Assembly: GCF_021917145.1 (NCBI RefSeq)
Contig: NC_061082.1
Span: 21,364,596 to 21,428,595 of the forward strand
Direction of reading: 5' to 3'
Length of the DNA: 64,000 nucleotides
DNA from: Hypomesus transpacificus
Taxonomy: Eukaryota; Chordata; Actinopteri; Osmeriformes; Osmeridae
The notes under the pieces are model-generated. The model was not told where the DNA came from. It searched no databases and worked only from the letters and a program-made list of their open reading frames with translations. The position numbers and the translations under genes are program-made. This document shows, in pieces, positions 25,327 to 35,126 of this stretch. The first letter of the stretch is position 1, and each line of letters opens with the position of its first letter.

Positions 25327-25533
25327 AAGTTATTATTGCTGACAAACTGCTGGGCTCCTCCTTCTTTTATGGTGTAATATGATTCGATTCGTCTTTCCGA
25401 GAAGAGAAACGAGAAGTGTTCAGATACCGAATGAGGAAGTACAGAGATAGATTTCGTCAAATGGGACTATTCCCCTATCTGTTTTCAGTTGAAGTCCATT
25501 GTATTATTTTGATTTGCGTGTGCCTGTGAAGCG

Positions 25534-27903
25534 ATGGCTCTCGAGCGAAGGAGTCCGGTGTTGTTTTGGATATGGTGTCTGATGCTTTGTTCATGTGGAT
25601 TTTCCGATGGACAGCTGTTGTATTCTGTTTCCGAGGAGGTGGATAGAGGAACATTTGTTGGAAACATCGCCAAGGATCTACATGTAAATATACAGGAACT
25701 GGAATCAAGGGAAGTTCAAATTGTCACCGGTTCCCAAAAAAAGTATTTTGACATCGACACAAAGACGGGTGCTATTTTTGTAAATGAAAGAATTGACAGA
25801 GAGACACTGTGCCAGAATTCGGTAAAATGTTCTGTCGATGTAGAGGTGGTGTTTAATAATCCTGTGCAAATCCATCGTTTAGAAATCAACATCATAGACG
25901 TAAATGACAACGCGCCCTTGTTTGGAGAAAGCGTTCATAAAGTCAACATGTATGAATCTGCTTCCGCTGGCGATAGATTTCCCTTGCCGTCTGCCAGTGA
26001 TCCTGACGTCGGTAGCAACGCTGTAAAAACCTATACGTTGAGTCCTAATGAATACTTCTCTCTGGATGTACAGAGAGGAGGAGAGCAGAGTGTGTCCGCT
26101 GAGTTGGTGCTACAGAAACTTTTAGACCGAGAGAAACAGGCTGAAATTGGTCTTATTCTCACGGCTGTAGACGGAGGAAAACCTCCCAGATCAGGGACGT
26201 TACAGATTGTAATTAATTTGATTGATGTGAACGACAATACTCCAACTTTCAGTAAGCCACTTTATAAGGCTGTTGTGGAAGAAAATTCTGCTATTGGGAT
26301 GTCAGTTCTCACATTGAATGCAACGGATGCAGACGCAGAGGGAAATAGCGAGATAGAATATTCATTCACCGGTCAAGGCGGTTTGAATGACGTGTTTGAG
26401 ATTAACAAACACACAGGTGAAATAACGGTTAAAATGGATCTAGACCACGAGGAGAACTCAGCATTTGAAATCCGCGTAGAAGCAAAAGATAAGGGTGTTC
26501 CACCTAGAAGTGCCCACGCAAAAGTATTAATTGAAATACTTGACGTGAACGACAACGCACCAGAGATAATACTGACATCTCTCCCAGGCGCTGTGAAGGA
26601 AGACGCTAAGAAAGGAACAGTTGTAGCTTCAATAAATGTGCGTGACAAAGATGGTGGTAAAAATGGGCAAGTTGCGGCAAAGATTATGGGATCTACTCCA
26701 TTTAAATTACAGTCGTCTTATAAGAATTATTATTCTCTGGTTGTAGATGGGCCTCTTGACAGAGAAAATATCTCGTTGTATAATATAACAATAAGAGCCA
26801 CAGACGAAGGTTTGCCTCCTCTCTCCACCAGCAGTGTAATCACTGTTCACGTCTCTGACGTGAATGACAACGCGCCTCGCTTTACAGAGCAGGTAGTTAA
26901 CGTGTATTTGAAGGAGAACACTCCAGTAGGTGAACGCGTTGGAAATGTGACTGCGAATGATCCTGATGACAGTGCAAATTCTCAACTGACGTATGCTTTA
27001 TTAGGTAACACAGGTGATGCTCGTTTGTCCACCTTTTTTAATCTGAACTCTTTAACTGGTGAACTATACAGCCTGCAGTCGTTTAACTATGAAGAAACTA
27101 AACGATTCCAGTTCCAAGTTCAGGCCACAGACGGTGGCGTTCCTCCTCTGAGCAGCAACGTGACTGTGAACGTTTTTATCCTGGATGAGAATGACAACAC
27201 TCCTGTTATTCTCCCACCCTATTCTGACCAAGGCTCTGTCAACTCTGAGAACATTCCCTACTCTGCTGAAGCGGGCTACCTTGTGGCCAAGATCAGGGCT
27301 GTAGACGCAGACTCTGGTTACAATGCGCTGCTCTCTTATCACATCTCTGAACCAAAGGGACCGAATCTGTTCAGAATTGGAAGCAGCAATGGAGAGATCA
27401 GGACTAATAGACGCATGAGTGACAATGACTTAAAAACTCACCCGCTGGTCATAATGGTGTCTGACAATGGAGACCCTTCCCTGTCTGCCACTGTGTCTAT
27501 TGATGTTGTGGTGGTTGAAAGTACAGGTGACATGCAGAGAACTTTCAGACAACTACCAGTAAAGGAGGAGAGTTTCTCAGATCTAAACCTGTATCTGCTG
27601 ATCTCCATAGCCTCAGTATCCGTGATACTTCTATTGAGCCTCATCAGTTTAATAGCGGTCAAATGCCACAAGACAGATGGCAGTTTCAGCAGGTACAGCG
27701 CCCCAATGATAACCACCCACCCTGACGGGAGCTGGTCTTACTCCAAATCTACTCAGCAGTATGACGTGTGTTTTAGCTCAGACACAATGAAGAGTGACGT
27801 GGTAGTTTTCCCCACGTCGTTTCCACCTGGTGACGGGGAGCTGATCAGTATCAATGGAGGAGACACTTTCAGTAGGACTCAAACTCTGCCCACCTGCGAG
27901 AAG
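25534..27903 (+). CDS. pcdha: Protocadherin alpha variable exon V10 (divergent ectodomain)
   Basis: 790 codons. Signal peptide around 1-26 ([20 protein letters not shown]...), mature start about [18 protein letters not shown]. Cx5C is CQNSVKC. Linkers DVNDNAP (EC1), DVNDNTP (EC2), DVNDNAP (EC3), DVNDNAP (EC4), DENDNTP (EC5). EC1, EC3 and EC4 are diverged from the V2 group. An EC2 island ([20 protein letters not shown]) and the whole EC5-end to LPTCEK tract are nearly identical to the others. Private changes in the common tract: [22 protein letters not shown]. Donor GAG-AAG|gtaagc at 27903/27904. Intact. Confidence 0.96.
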
Positions 27904-28174
27904 GTAAGCCAATAGGGAAAACATTTTACATGGAATGGTGTGGGATTTTAAGGATCCTTTGCAACATGTAGTTAGGTCTGTTTTTGGATTTTATCTATTT
28001 CACAGCCCTATTGGATTTTTTAATTGTCATTATCATTGTTTTATTTAAGTAAACAATGTAGTTGTAATAGATATTTGAATGTAAGCGAGAATAAGCTAAA
28101 ATGTCAGTCTTGTTTAAGTTTCAGCCTTCCACATTATAGACACAATCATGTTGAGGAGTTTCAGTGACTTCAAA

Positions 28175-28201
28175 TTCAGCACCACTGAGTTGGCCAGCAA
28201 C
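28175..28201 (+). promoter_or_regulatory. RE1/NRSE-like site, degraded right half, after V10
   Basis: TTCAGCACC, 8-nt spacer, GGCCAGCAAC. The central GGACAG is changed to GGCCAG, so REST binding may be lost. Homologous to the site at 4879. Confidence 0.45.
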
Positions 28202-28376
28202 TTTTGTTTGTCGAGTTTCTGGCATGTTTGAGGTTGGTATCTTTCAGTAACTTTAGAGTTATTTGTATTCAGTCAGAATACGAATGTCTCAAACTCATCT
28301 GTTTAAAGCGGCAGCTTATTTTATTTACCATTCGGGTCAACAAAATATTGTTGAATACATGATTGAAGGGTATATG

Positions 28377-28402
28377 AACACGTGGTGTCACTGTAGACCG
28401 TG
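28377..28402 (+). promoter_or_regulatory. CSE-type promoter element of V11 with altered core
   Basis: ACACGTGGTGTCACTGTAGA then CCGTGG, about 205 bp before the V11 ATG; CTCCTCCTT box at 28434-28442. Class B, but the core is GTCACT instead of GTCGCT: the CpG is lost by a G-to-A change. Confidence 0.7.
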
Positions 28403-28605
28403 GATATTTTCATCTGATTTCTCTTTATAGTAACTCCTCCTTCTTACGCGTCTATTGCTGTTAAAGGTTTTTGTCAGAAGGGTTGTGGTGAAGCACGGAA
28501 CGCAGACGAGATTTCGGTGATTTAGGCGATTATGCTTGCATTTGAAACAAATATATATAATTGATCACAATAGCCTCACGGATATTAAATGATCCTTGGA
28601 TAACG

Positions 28606-30954
28606 ATGGATGTTTCCGTGTGGAGATTGTTCCATCTGCTCTGTTTATGGGAAGTATCATCCGGTCAGATTTCTTACTCCGTCTCAGAGGAGGTGAACAA
28701 GGGAACCGCTGTTGGAAATATCGCTAAAGATCTCAATCTCAATGTTCAGGAACTGGAGTCTCGTATGTTTCAGGTTGTATCTGAATCGAGCAAGAAGTAT
28801 TTTGATGTTAATCCAAAATCCGGTGTTTTGTTTGTGAATGAAAGAATCGACCGAGAGGATATTTGTGGGACCAGTGAGAAATGCTCTCTGAGTGTACAGG
28901 CTGTGGTGCACAATCCCATGAGCATATTTCGCGTTGAAATAACTGTAATGGATATAAATGACAATGGTCCCGTTTTTACTGTCAATTTTGTCACGTTGAA
29001 TGTTTCTGAAAACGCAGCGGCGGGTGAGCGTTTTCTTCTACCTTTAGCTGAGGACGTGGATGTGGGCAGTAACTCAGTGAAAGCTTACAAACTGAGTGCA
29101 AATGAACACTTCTCTCTGGATATGCAGAGCGGAGGAGAGCAGAGAGTGTCTGCTGAGTTGGTGCTACAGAAACCTTTAGACCGGGAGAAACAGGCTGTGA
29201 TTCCGCTCGTACTGACTGCTGTAGACGGAGGAAAACCTCCCAGATCAGGGACGGTACAGATTATGGTAAATGTACTGGATATCAACGATAATAACCCCGT
29301 TTTTAGCAAGCCTCTTTTCAAAGTGAAAGTTGCAGAGAATGTTAAGATAGGTACCAAAATAATATCTCTAACCGCAACAGATTTAGACGAGGGTATGAAT
29401 AGTAAAATTATCTATTCGTTTGTGGGACACGGTACTGCAAAACACTATGAATTATTCTCTATCGATCCTAATTCCGGGGAAATATCATTGAAAGGTGATC
29501 TGGACTATGAAGAAAATGTAGGTGTAGAACTGCGAGTTCAGGCTGCTGATCAAGGCCATCCTCCAAAAACCACACACTGCAAAGTTTTAGTAGAAGTCAT
29601 CGACAAGAATGACAACGCGCCACTGATATCAGTGACGTCACTGATGAGCTCAGTTAGAGAGGATTCTGAATCAGGTGCAGCGGTAGCGTTAGTAATGCTG
29701 TCTGATAAAGATGGCGGTAAAAATGGAGTTGTGAACGGCCACATCAGTGGAACTGTTCCGTTTAAACTGCAGTCGTCTTATAAAAACCAGTACTCTCTGG
29801 TAGTGGACGGACCTTTAGATAGAGAGCATCACCCCCAGTACAACATCACCATCACAGCCGTAGATGAGGGAACCCCCCCTCTATCTAGCACCAGTGTTGT
29901 TACTGTGCATATTTCTGATGTGAACGACAACCCACCCCGCTTCCCAGAGCCCATTGTCAACGTGTATTTAAAAGAAAATAGTCCAGTTGGAGACCTGGTA
30001 GTTATTGTAAATGCTCATGACGTGGATGAAAACGACAACGCGCATATATCATATTGTCTTAAAGGAAGAGCTATGGCTTCATCGCTTATCAACATTAATG
30101 ATTTGACGGGCGAAATACATAGTCTGCAGTCGTTTAACTATGAGGAAATGAAACGGTTCCAGTTCCAAGTTCAGGCCACAGACGGTGGTGTTCCTCCTCT
30201 GAGCAGCAACGTGACTGTGAACGTTTTTATCCTGGATGAGAATGACAACACTCCTGTTATTCTCCCGCCCTATTCTGACCAAGGCTCTGTCAACTCTGAG
30301 AACATTCCCTACTCCGCTGAAGCGGGCTACTTTGTGGCCAAGATCAGGGCTGTAGACGCAGACTCTGGTTACAATGCGCTGCTCTCTTATCACATCTCTG
30401 AACCAAAGGGGCCGAATCTGTTCAGAATTGGAAGCAGCAATGGAGAGATCAGGACTAAGAGACGCATGAGTGACAATGACTTAAAAACTCACCCGCTGGT
30501 CATAGTGGTGTCTGACAATGGAGACCCTTCCCAGTCTGCCACTGTGTCTATTGATGTTGTGGTGGTTGAAAGTACAGGTGACATGCAGACAACTTTCAGA
30601 CAGCTACCAGTAAAAGAAGAGAGTTTCTCAGATCTAAACCTGTATCTGCTCATCTCCATAGCCTCAGTATCAGTGATATTTCTACTGAGCCTCATCAGTT
30701 TAATAGCGGTAAAGTGCCACAAGACAGACGGCAGTTTCAGCAGGTACAGCGCCCCAATGATAACCACCCACCCTGACGGAAGCTGGTCTTACTCCAAATC
30801 TACTCAGCAGTATGACGTGTGTTTTAGCTCAGACACAATGAAGAGTGACGTGGTAGTTTTCCCCACGTCGTTTCCACCTGGTGACGGGGAGCTGATCAGT
30901 ATCAATGGAGGAGACACTTTCAGTAGGACTCAAACTCTGCCCACCTGCGAAAAG
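28606..30954 (+). CDS. pcdha: Protocadherin alpha variable exon V11
   Basis: 783 codons from ATG 28606, chosen for the leader GGATAACGATGGATG; the open frame extends 45 nt upstream without a Met start. Signal peptide [20 protein letters not shown]; Cx5C CGTSEKC; EC1 ends [11 protein letters not shown]3 linker DKNDNAP, with Lys in place of the usual hydrophobic residue. An extra cysteine appears in EC5 (SYCLKGRAM), and GDPSQSATV in EC6 replaces GDPSLSATV. Donor AAG|gtaagc at 30954/30955. Read-through of the intron would add about 93 residues to 31233. Otherwise intact; EC3-EC4 close to V3. Confidence 0.96.
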
Positions 30955-31460
30955 GTAAGCAGGATCAATCCACAGCATAACTGTGACCTTGTATACTGCA
31001 TACTAGGTAAACTTGCTTTTTTTCATCCCTATTTTTACATAACTCATAAATTCAATGACCTGACGTCTTCAGTTTTGTTTTTTTTGTGTTCAAAATTGCC
31101 ACCTTTCGAGTGTGAAGCAACACATGCCTCCTCACTCTGTGTGTCACGAGAACGTTGTAGCTACTCATTTAGGCTAGTTTTATATTCTCACGGTTTGCTC
31201 AGTAGACATCCGTTTTTGCTTCGGGTTGTATGATCCGAATTCGTTTTAGATGTAAGTTCGTCATTGAAACGTCAGGAATTAATTTAGGAATTTCTCACGT
31301 GACAATTTTGTTGTTGTCCTGGTTCCACTACTTTGATTTCGTTCACAACAGTTTCAATGCTATTCAATCTTAAATAAGCTTTATTCTGGTATGTTATTGG
31401 GTTTGAACAGTCTGTAGATTTGCTCCAAACATGGGCCATGACAGTTCAAAATCACATTAT

Positions 31461-31470
31461 AGACAGCGAC
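31461..31470 (+). promoter_or_regulatory. RE1 right half-site only, after V11
   Basis: AGACAGCGAC without a recognisable left half in place. Position in the spacer matches the other RE1-like sites, so this may be a decayed copy. Low confidence. Confidence 0.3.
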
Positions 31471-31502
31471 TCGCAACGTTCTTTCGCTAATAAACAAGAA
31501 CT

Positions 31503-31529
31503 AACACGTGGTGTCGCTGGAGACCGCGG
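31503..31529 (+). promoter_or_regulatory. CSE-type promoter element of V12 (class B)
   Basis: ACACGTGGTGTCGCTGGAGA then CCGCGG, about 220 bp before the V12 ATG; CTCCTCCTT box at 31558-31566. Only about 30 bp from the half-RE1 upstream. The rest of the V11-V12 spacer (30955-31738) shows nothing else. Confidence 0.75.
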
Positions 31530-31738
31530 TAATATTTTAATAATCTCTTAACGGGAACTCCTCCTTCTTCTCTAGATTTTGTTGTTGAGGCTATTGTCAG
31601 ACGGGCTGTATTGAAACGAAGATCGAGTAAGGCCTCTGTAACACGCATGGAGGCTCTTTGGGATATTATATGATAAAACCAGTGTTTCCTAGTCTTGTAT
31701 ATTCTACATAAGATTTACCTGATTTTCCTTGGATAACG

Positions 31739-34087
31739 ATGGATGTTTCCGTTTGGATTCTGTTCCCTCTGCTTTGTTTATGGGAGGTATCATCCGGTCA
31801 GATTTCCTACTCGGTTTCAGAGGAGGTGAACAAGGGAACCGCTGTTGGAAATATCGCTAAAGATCTCAATCTCAATGTTCAGGAACTGGAGTCTCGTATG
31901 TTTCAGGTTGTATCTGAATCCAACAAGAAGTATTTCGATGTGAATCTGAAGTCCGGTGTTTTGTTCGTGAATGAACGAATCAACCGAGAGGAGCTTTGTG
32001 GGAAAAACGAGAAATGCTCTCTGAGTGTACAGGCTGTGGCACACAATCCAATGAGCATCTTTCGTGTTGATATTAACATCCTCGATATGAATGACAACGC
32101 ACCTTTGTTCTCAGCTAGATCACTAACACTAAATATAACGGAAAATGCTATCTCCGGGGAACGTTTTTTTCTTCCGGTGGCTAAAGACGCGGATGTTGGC
32201 AGTAACTCAATCAAGACCTACAAGCTGAGTCCAAATGAACACTTCTCTCTGGATGTGCAGAGCGGAGGAGAGCAGAGTGTGTCTGCTGAGTTGGTGCTAC
32301 AGAAACCTTTAGACCGAGAGAAACAGGCAGTGATTCAGCTCGTACTGACTGCTGTAGACGGAGGAAAACCTCCCAGAACTGGTACTTTACAGATCGCAGT
32401 GAATGTATTGGATAATAATGACAATAAACCAGTTTTTAGCAAATCGTTGTACAAAGTCAAAGTAGCAGAGAATGCAAAAATTGGATCAACGATTATCTCT
32501 CTCTCTGCAACAGATTTAGATGAAGGAATTAATAGTTACATTCTTTACTCGTTTGTTGGGCACGGTAATGCAAAAGATTATGAACTCTTCTCTATTGATC
32601 GTTATTCTGGGGAAATATCAGTAACAGGTAATCTGGACTATGAAGAAAATGTTGGGGTGGAATTGCGTGTTCAGGCTGCAGATCAGGGCCAACCTCCCAA
32701 AACCACTCAGTGCAAAGTTTTAGTAGAAGTCATCGACATGAATGACAACGCGCCACAGATATCAGTGACGTCACTCATGAGCACAGTTAGGGAAGATGCT
32801 GAATCAGGTGCAGCGGTAGCGTTAGTAATGCTGTCTGATAAAGATGGCGGTAAAAATGGAGTTGTGAACGGCCACATCAGCGGAACTGTTCCGTTTAAAC
32901 TGCAGTCGTCTTATAAAAACCAGTACTCTCTGGTAGTGGACGGACCTTTAGATAGAGAGCGTCACCCACAGTACAACATCACCATCACAGCCGTAGATGA
33001 GGGATCCCCCCCTCTCTCTAGCACCAGTGTTGTTACTCTGCATATTTCTGATGTGAACGACAACCCACCCCGCTTCCCAGAGCCCATTGTCAACGTGTAT
33101 TTAAAAGAAAATAGTCCAGTTGGAAACCTGGTAGTTATTGTAAATGCGCACGATGCGGATGAAAACGACAACGCGCATATATCATATTCTCTGAAAGGTA
33201 GTGCTATGGCTTCATCACTAATCAATATTAATGATTTGACTGGCGAAATATACAGTCTGCAGTCGTTTAACTACGAGGAAACTAAACGATTCCAGTTCCA
33301 AGTTCAGGCCACAGACGGTGGTGTTCCTCCTCTGAGCAGTAACGTGACTGTGAACGTTTTTATCCTGGATGAGAATGACAACACTCCTGTTATTCTCCCA
33401 CCCTATTCTGACCAAGGCTCTGTCAACTCTGAGAACATTCCCTACTCTGCTGAAGCGGGCTACTTTGTGGCCAAGATCAGGGCTGTAGACGCAGACTCTG
33501 GTTACAATGCGCTGCTCTCTTATCACATCTCTGAACCAAAGGGGCCGAATCTGTTCAGAATTGGAAGCAGCAATGGAGAGATCAGGACTAAGAGACGCAT
33601 GAGTGACAATGACTTAAAAACTCACCCGCTGGTCATAGTGGTGTCTGACAATGGAGACCCTTCCCTGTCTGCCACTGTGTCTATTGATGTTGTGGTGGTT
33701 GAAAGTACAGGTGACATGCAGACAACTTTCAGACAGCTACCAGTAAAGGAGGAGAGTTTCTCAGATCTAAACCTGTATCTACTCATCTCCATAGCCTCAG
33801 TATCCGTGATATTTCTATTGAGCCTCATCAGTTTAATAGCGGTAAAGTGCCACAAGACAGACGGCAGTTTCAGCAGGTACAGCGCCCCAATGATAACCAC
33901 CCACCCTGACGGGAGCTGGTCTTACTCCAAATCTACTCAGCAGTATGACGTGTGTTTTAGCTCAGACACAATGAAGAGTGACGTGGTGGTTTTCCCCACG
34001 TCGTTTCCACCTGGTGACGGAGAGCTGATCAGTATCAATGGAGGAGATACTTTCAGTAGGACTCAAACTCTGCCCACCTGCGAGAAG
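31739..34087 (+). CDS. pcdha: Protocadherin alpha variable exon V12
   Basis: 783 codons, archetypal order. Signal peptide [20 protein letters not shown]; Cx5C CGKNEKC. The EC1 motif usually read RIDRE is RINRE here (codon AAC at about residue 82), replacing an acidic residue at a position that in cadherins helps bind calcium between EC1 and EC2. Linkers DMNDNAP, DNNDNKP (as in V2), DMNDNAP, DVNDNPP, DENDNTP. Donor GAG-AAG|gtgaga at 34087/34088. Its 3' flank differs from the usual spacers and holds a canonical RE1. Intact. Confidence 0.96.
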
Positions 34088-34331
34088 GTGAGATACTTTT
34101 CTAAAACTCTCTCATAAATCGCCAATATGGTGCGTGGTAGTTTCAAGCGGAGATGAATCATCATACTTTATTCTTATTTGTAGGGACATATAATATGGTT
34201 TAAATTACTCCATGATTGACTCTTTGAAGATTGAGTAGGCTATTGGTTTGTACTTGAAAACGCAACCATTGGATGTGGGCTGGCGAATGCTTTTGCTGTG
34301 TGTAGCATGAGCTCACGAAAACGAAATCTCT

Positions 34332-34352
34332 TCCAGCACCTCGGACAGCGCC
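34332..34352 (+). promoter_or_regulatory. Canonical 21-bp RE1/NRSE (REST site) after V12
   Basis: TCCAGCACC, 2-nt spacer TC, GGACAGCGCC: classical RE1 spacing with one change from consensus in the left half. About 245 bp after the V12 donor. The strongest REST site in the window by eye. The rest of 34088-34900 is AT-rich and featureless. Confidence 0.85.
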
Positions 34353-34902
34353 ACACTTTTAAGGCAATTCGCCATACGAAGCTCATTCTTGGCTGAGTTG
34401 CCGTTTATCTTCCAGTGGTGTTAGTTTGATTATTTTCCAACTAGTACCACACGTAGGGACACTTTACAAAACTAAACTTTCATTTATTTATTTGTTTGTT
34501 TTTAAGTTTGAGAATTTGCTGGAAATGTACCTTCTGGCAGCCTAAAATCGGTAGAACAGAACGCAACCCAATATTTCTAAAGCCTCATGAAGGTTAATCG
34601 TCAAAATGGTTCTAATACTGCCGTTACTTAGTCAGTTGGATCCTCCTAGAATTGTCTACTGTTTAATTTGAATAACCCACAAACAATGTAGATATCTTGC
34701 AGACTTCAATGAATAATTTAACCTTTAGAAAAAACATTGTTTGAAAACTAGTCCTATAGTAATATTCCTTTGAATTTACTTTGTGTTCACGTTTTTAACT
34801 TCTTTTTTTCTTCCATATGCCATCTACAATTTTTTATTTTGATTGACATCCAGATAATATACTAGCTACTGCGTTATGCTTTCTTTCATGGCCAGACCAA
34901 CC

Positions 34903-34928
34903 CACACGGTGTCACTGCAGACCATGCA
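34903..34928 (+). promoter_or_regulatory. CSE-type promoter element of V13, altered core
   Basis: CACACGGTGTCACTGCAGAC then CATGCA, about 205 bp before the V13 ATG. Core is GTCACT, as in V11, and there is no CTCCTCCTT box. The flanks differ from classes A and B. Confidence 0.6.
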
Positions 34929-35126
34929 TTTGCTTTCAAACAATAGTACGTAAATGTAGTCCGCTTTTTACAGGATATCATCTTGCAAGCTCAGATGCCT
35001 CTTGAAAGGACTAGAAGCCGGAGAGTTCCAAGAGAACTGTGTGCAGATGCAGCTAGATTGTAACGTCGGTTCCTCTTTGATCATATTTTCTATTTTTTAT
35101 TTTGCTTGATAGCAAAGAGCACGACG

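Noticed and set aside
24603-25708. Small frames in the V9-V10 spacer as an extra exon relic
   Set aside because: No cadherin linker motif or cytoplasmic LPTCEK sequence in any frame.
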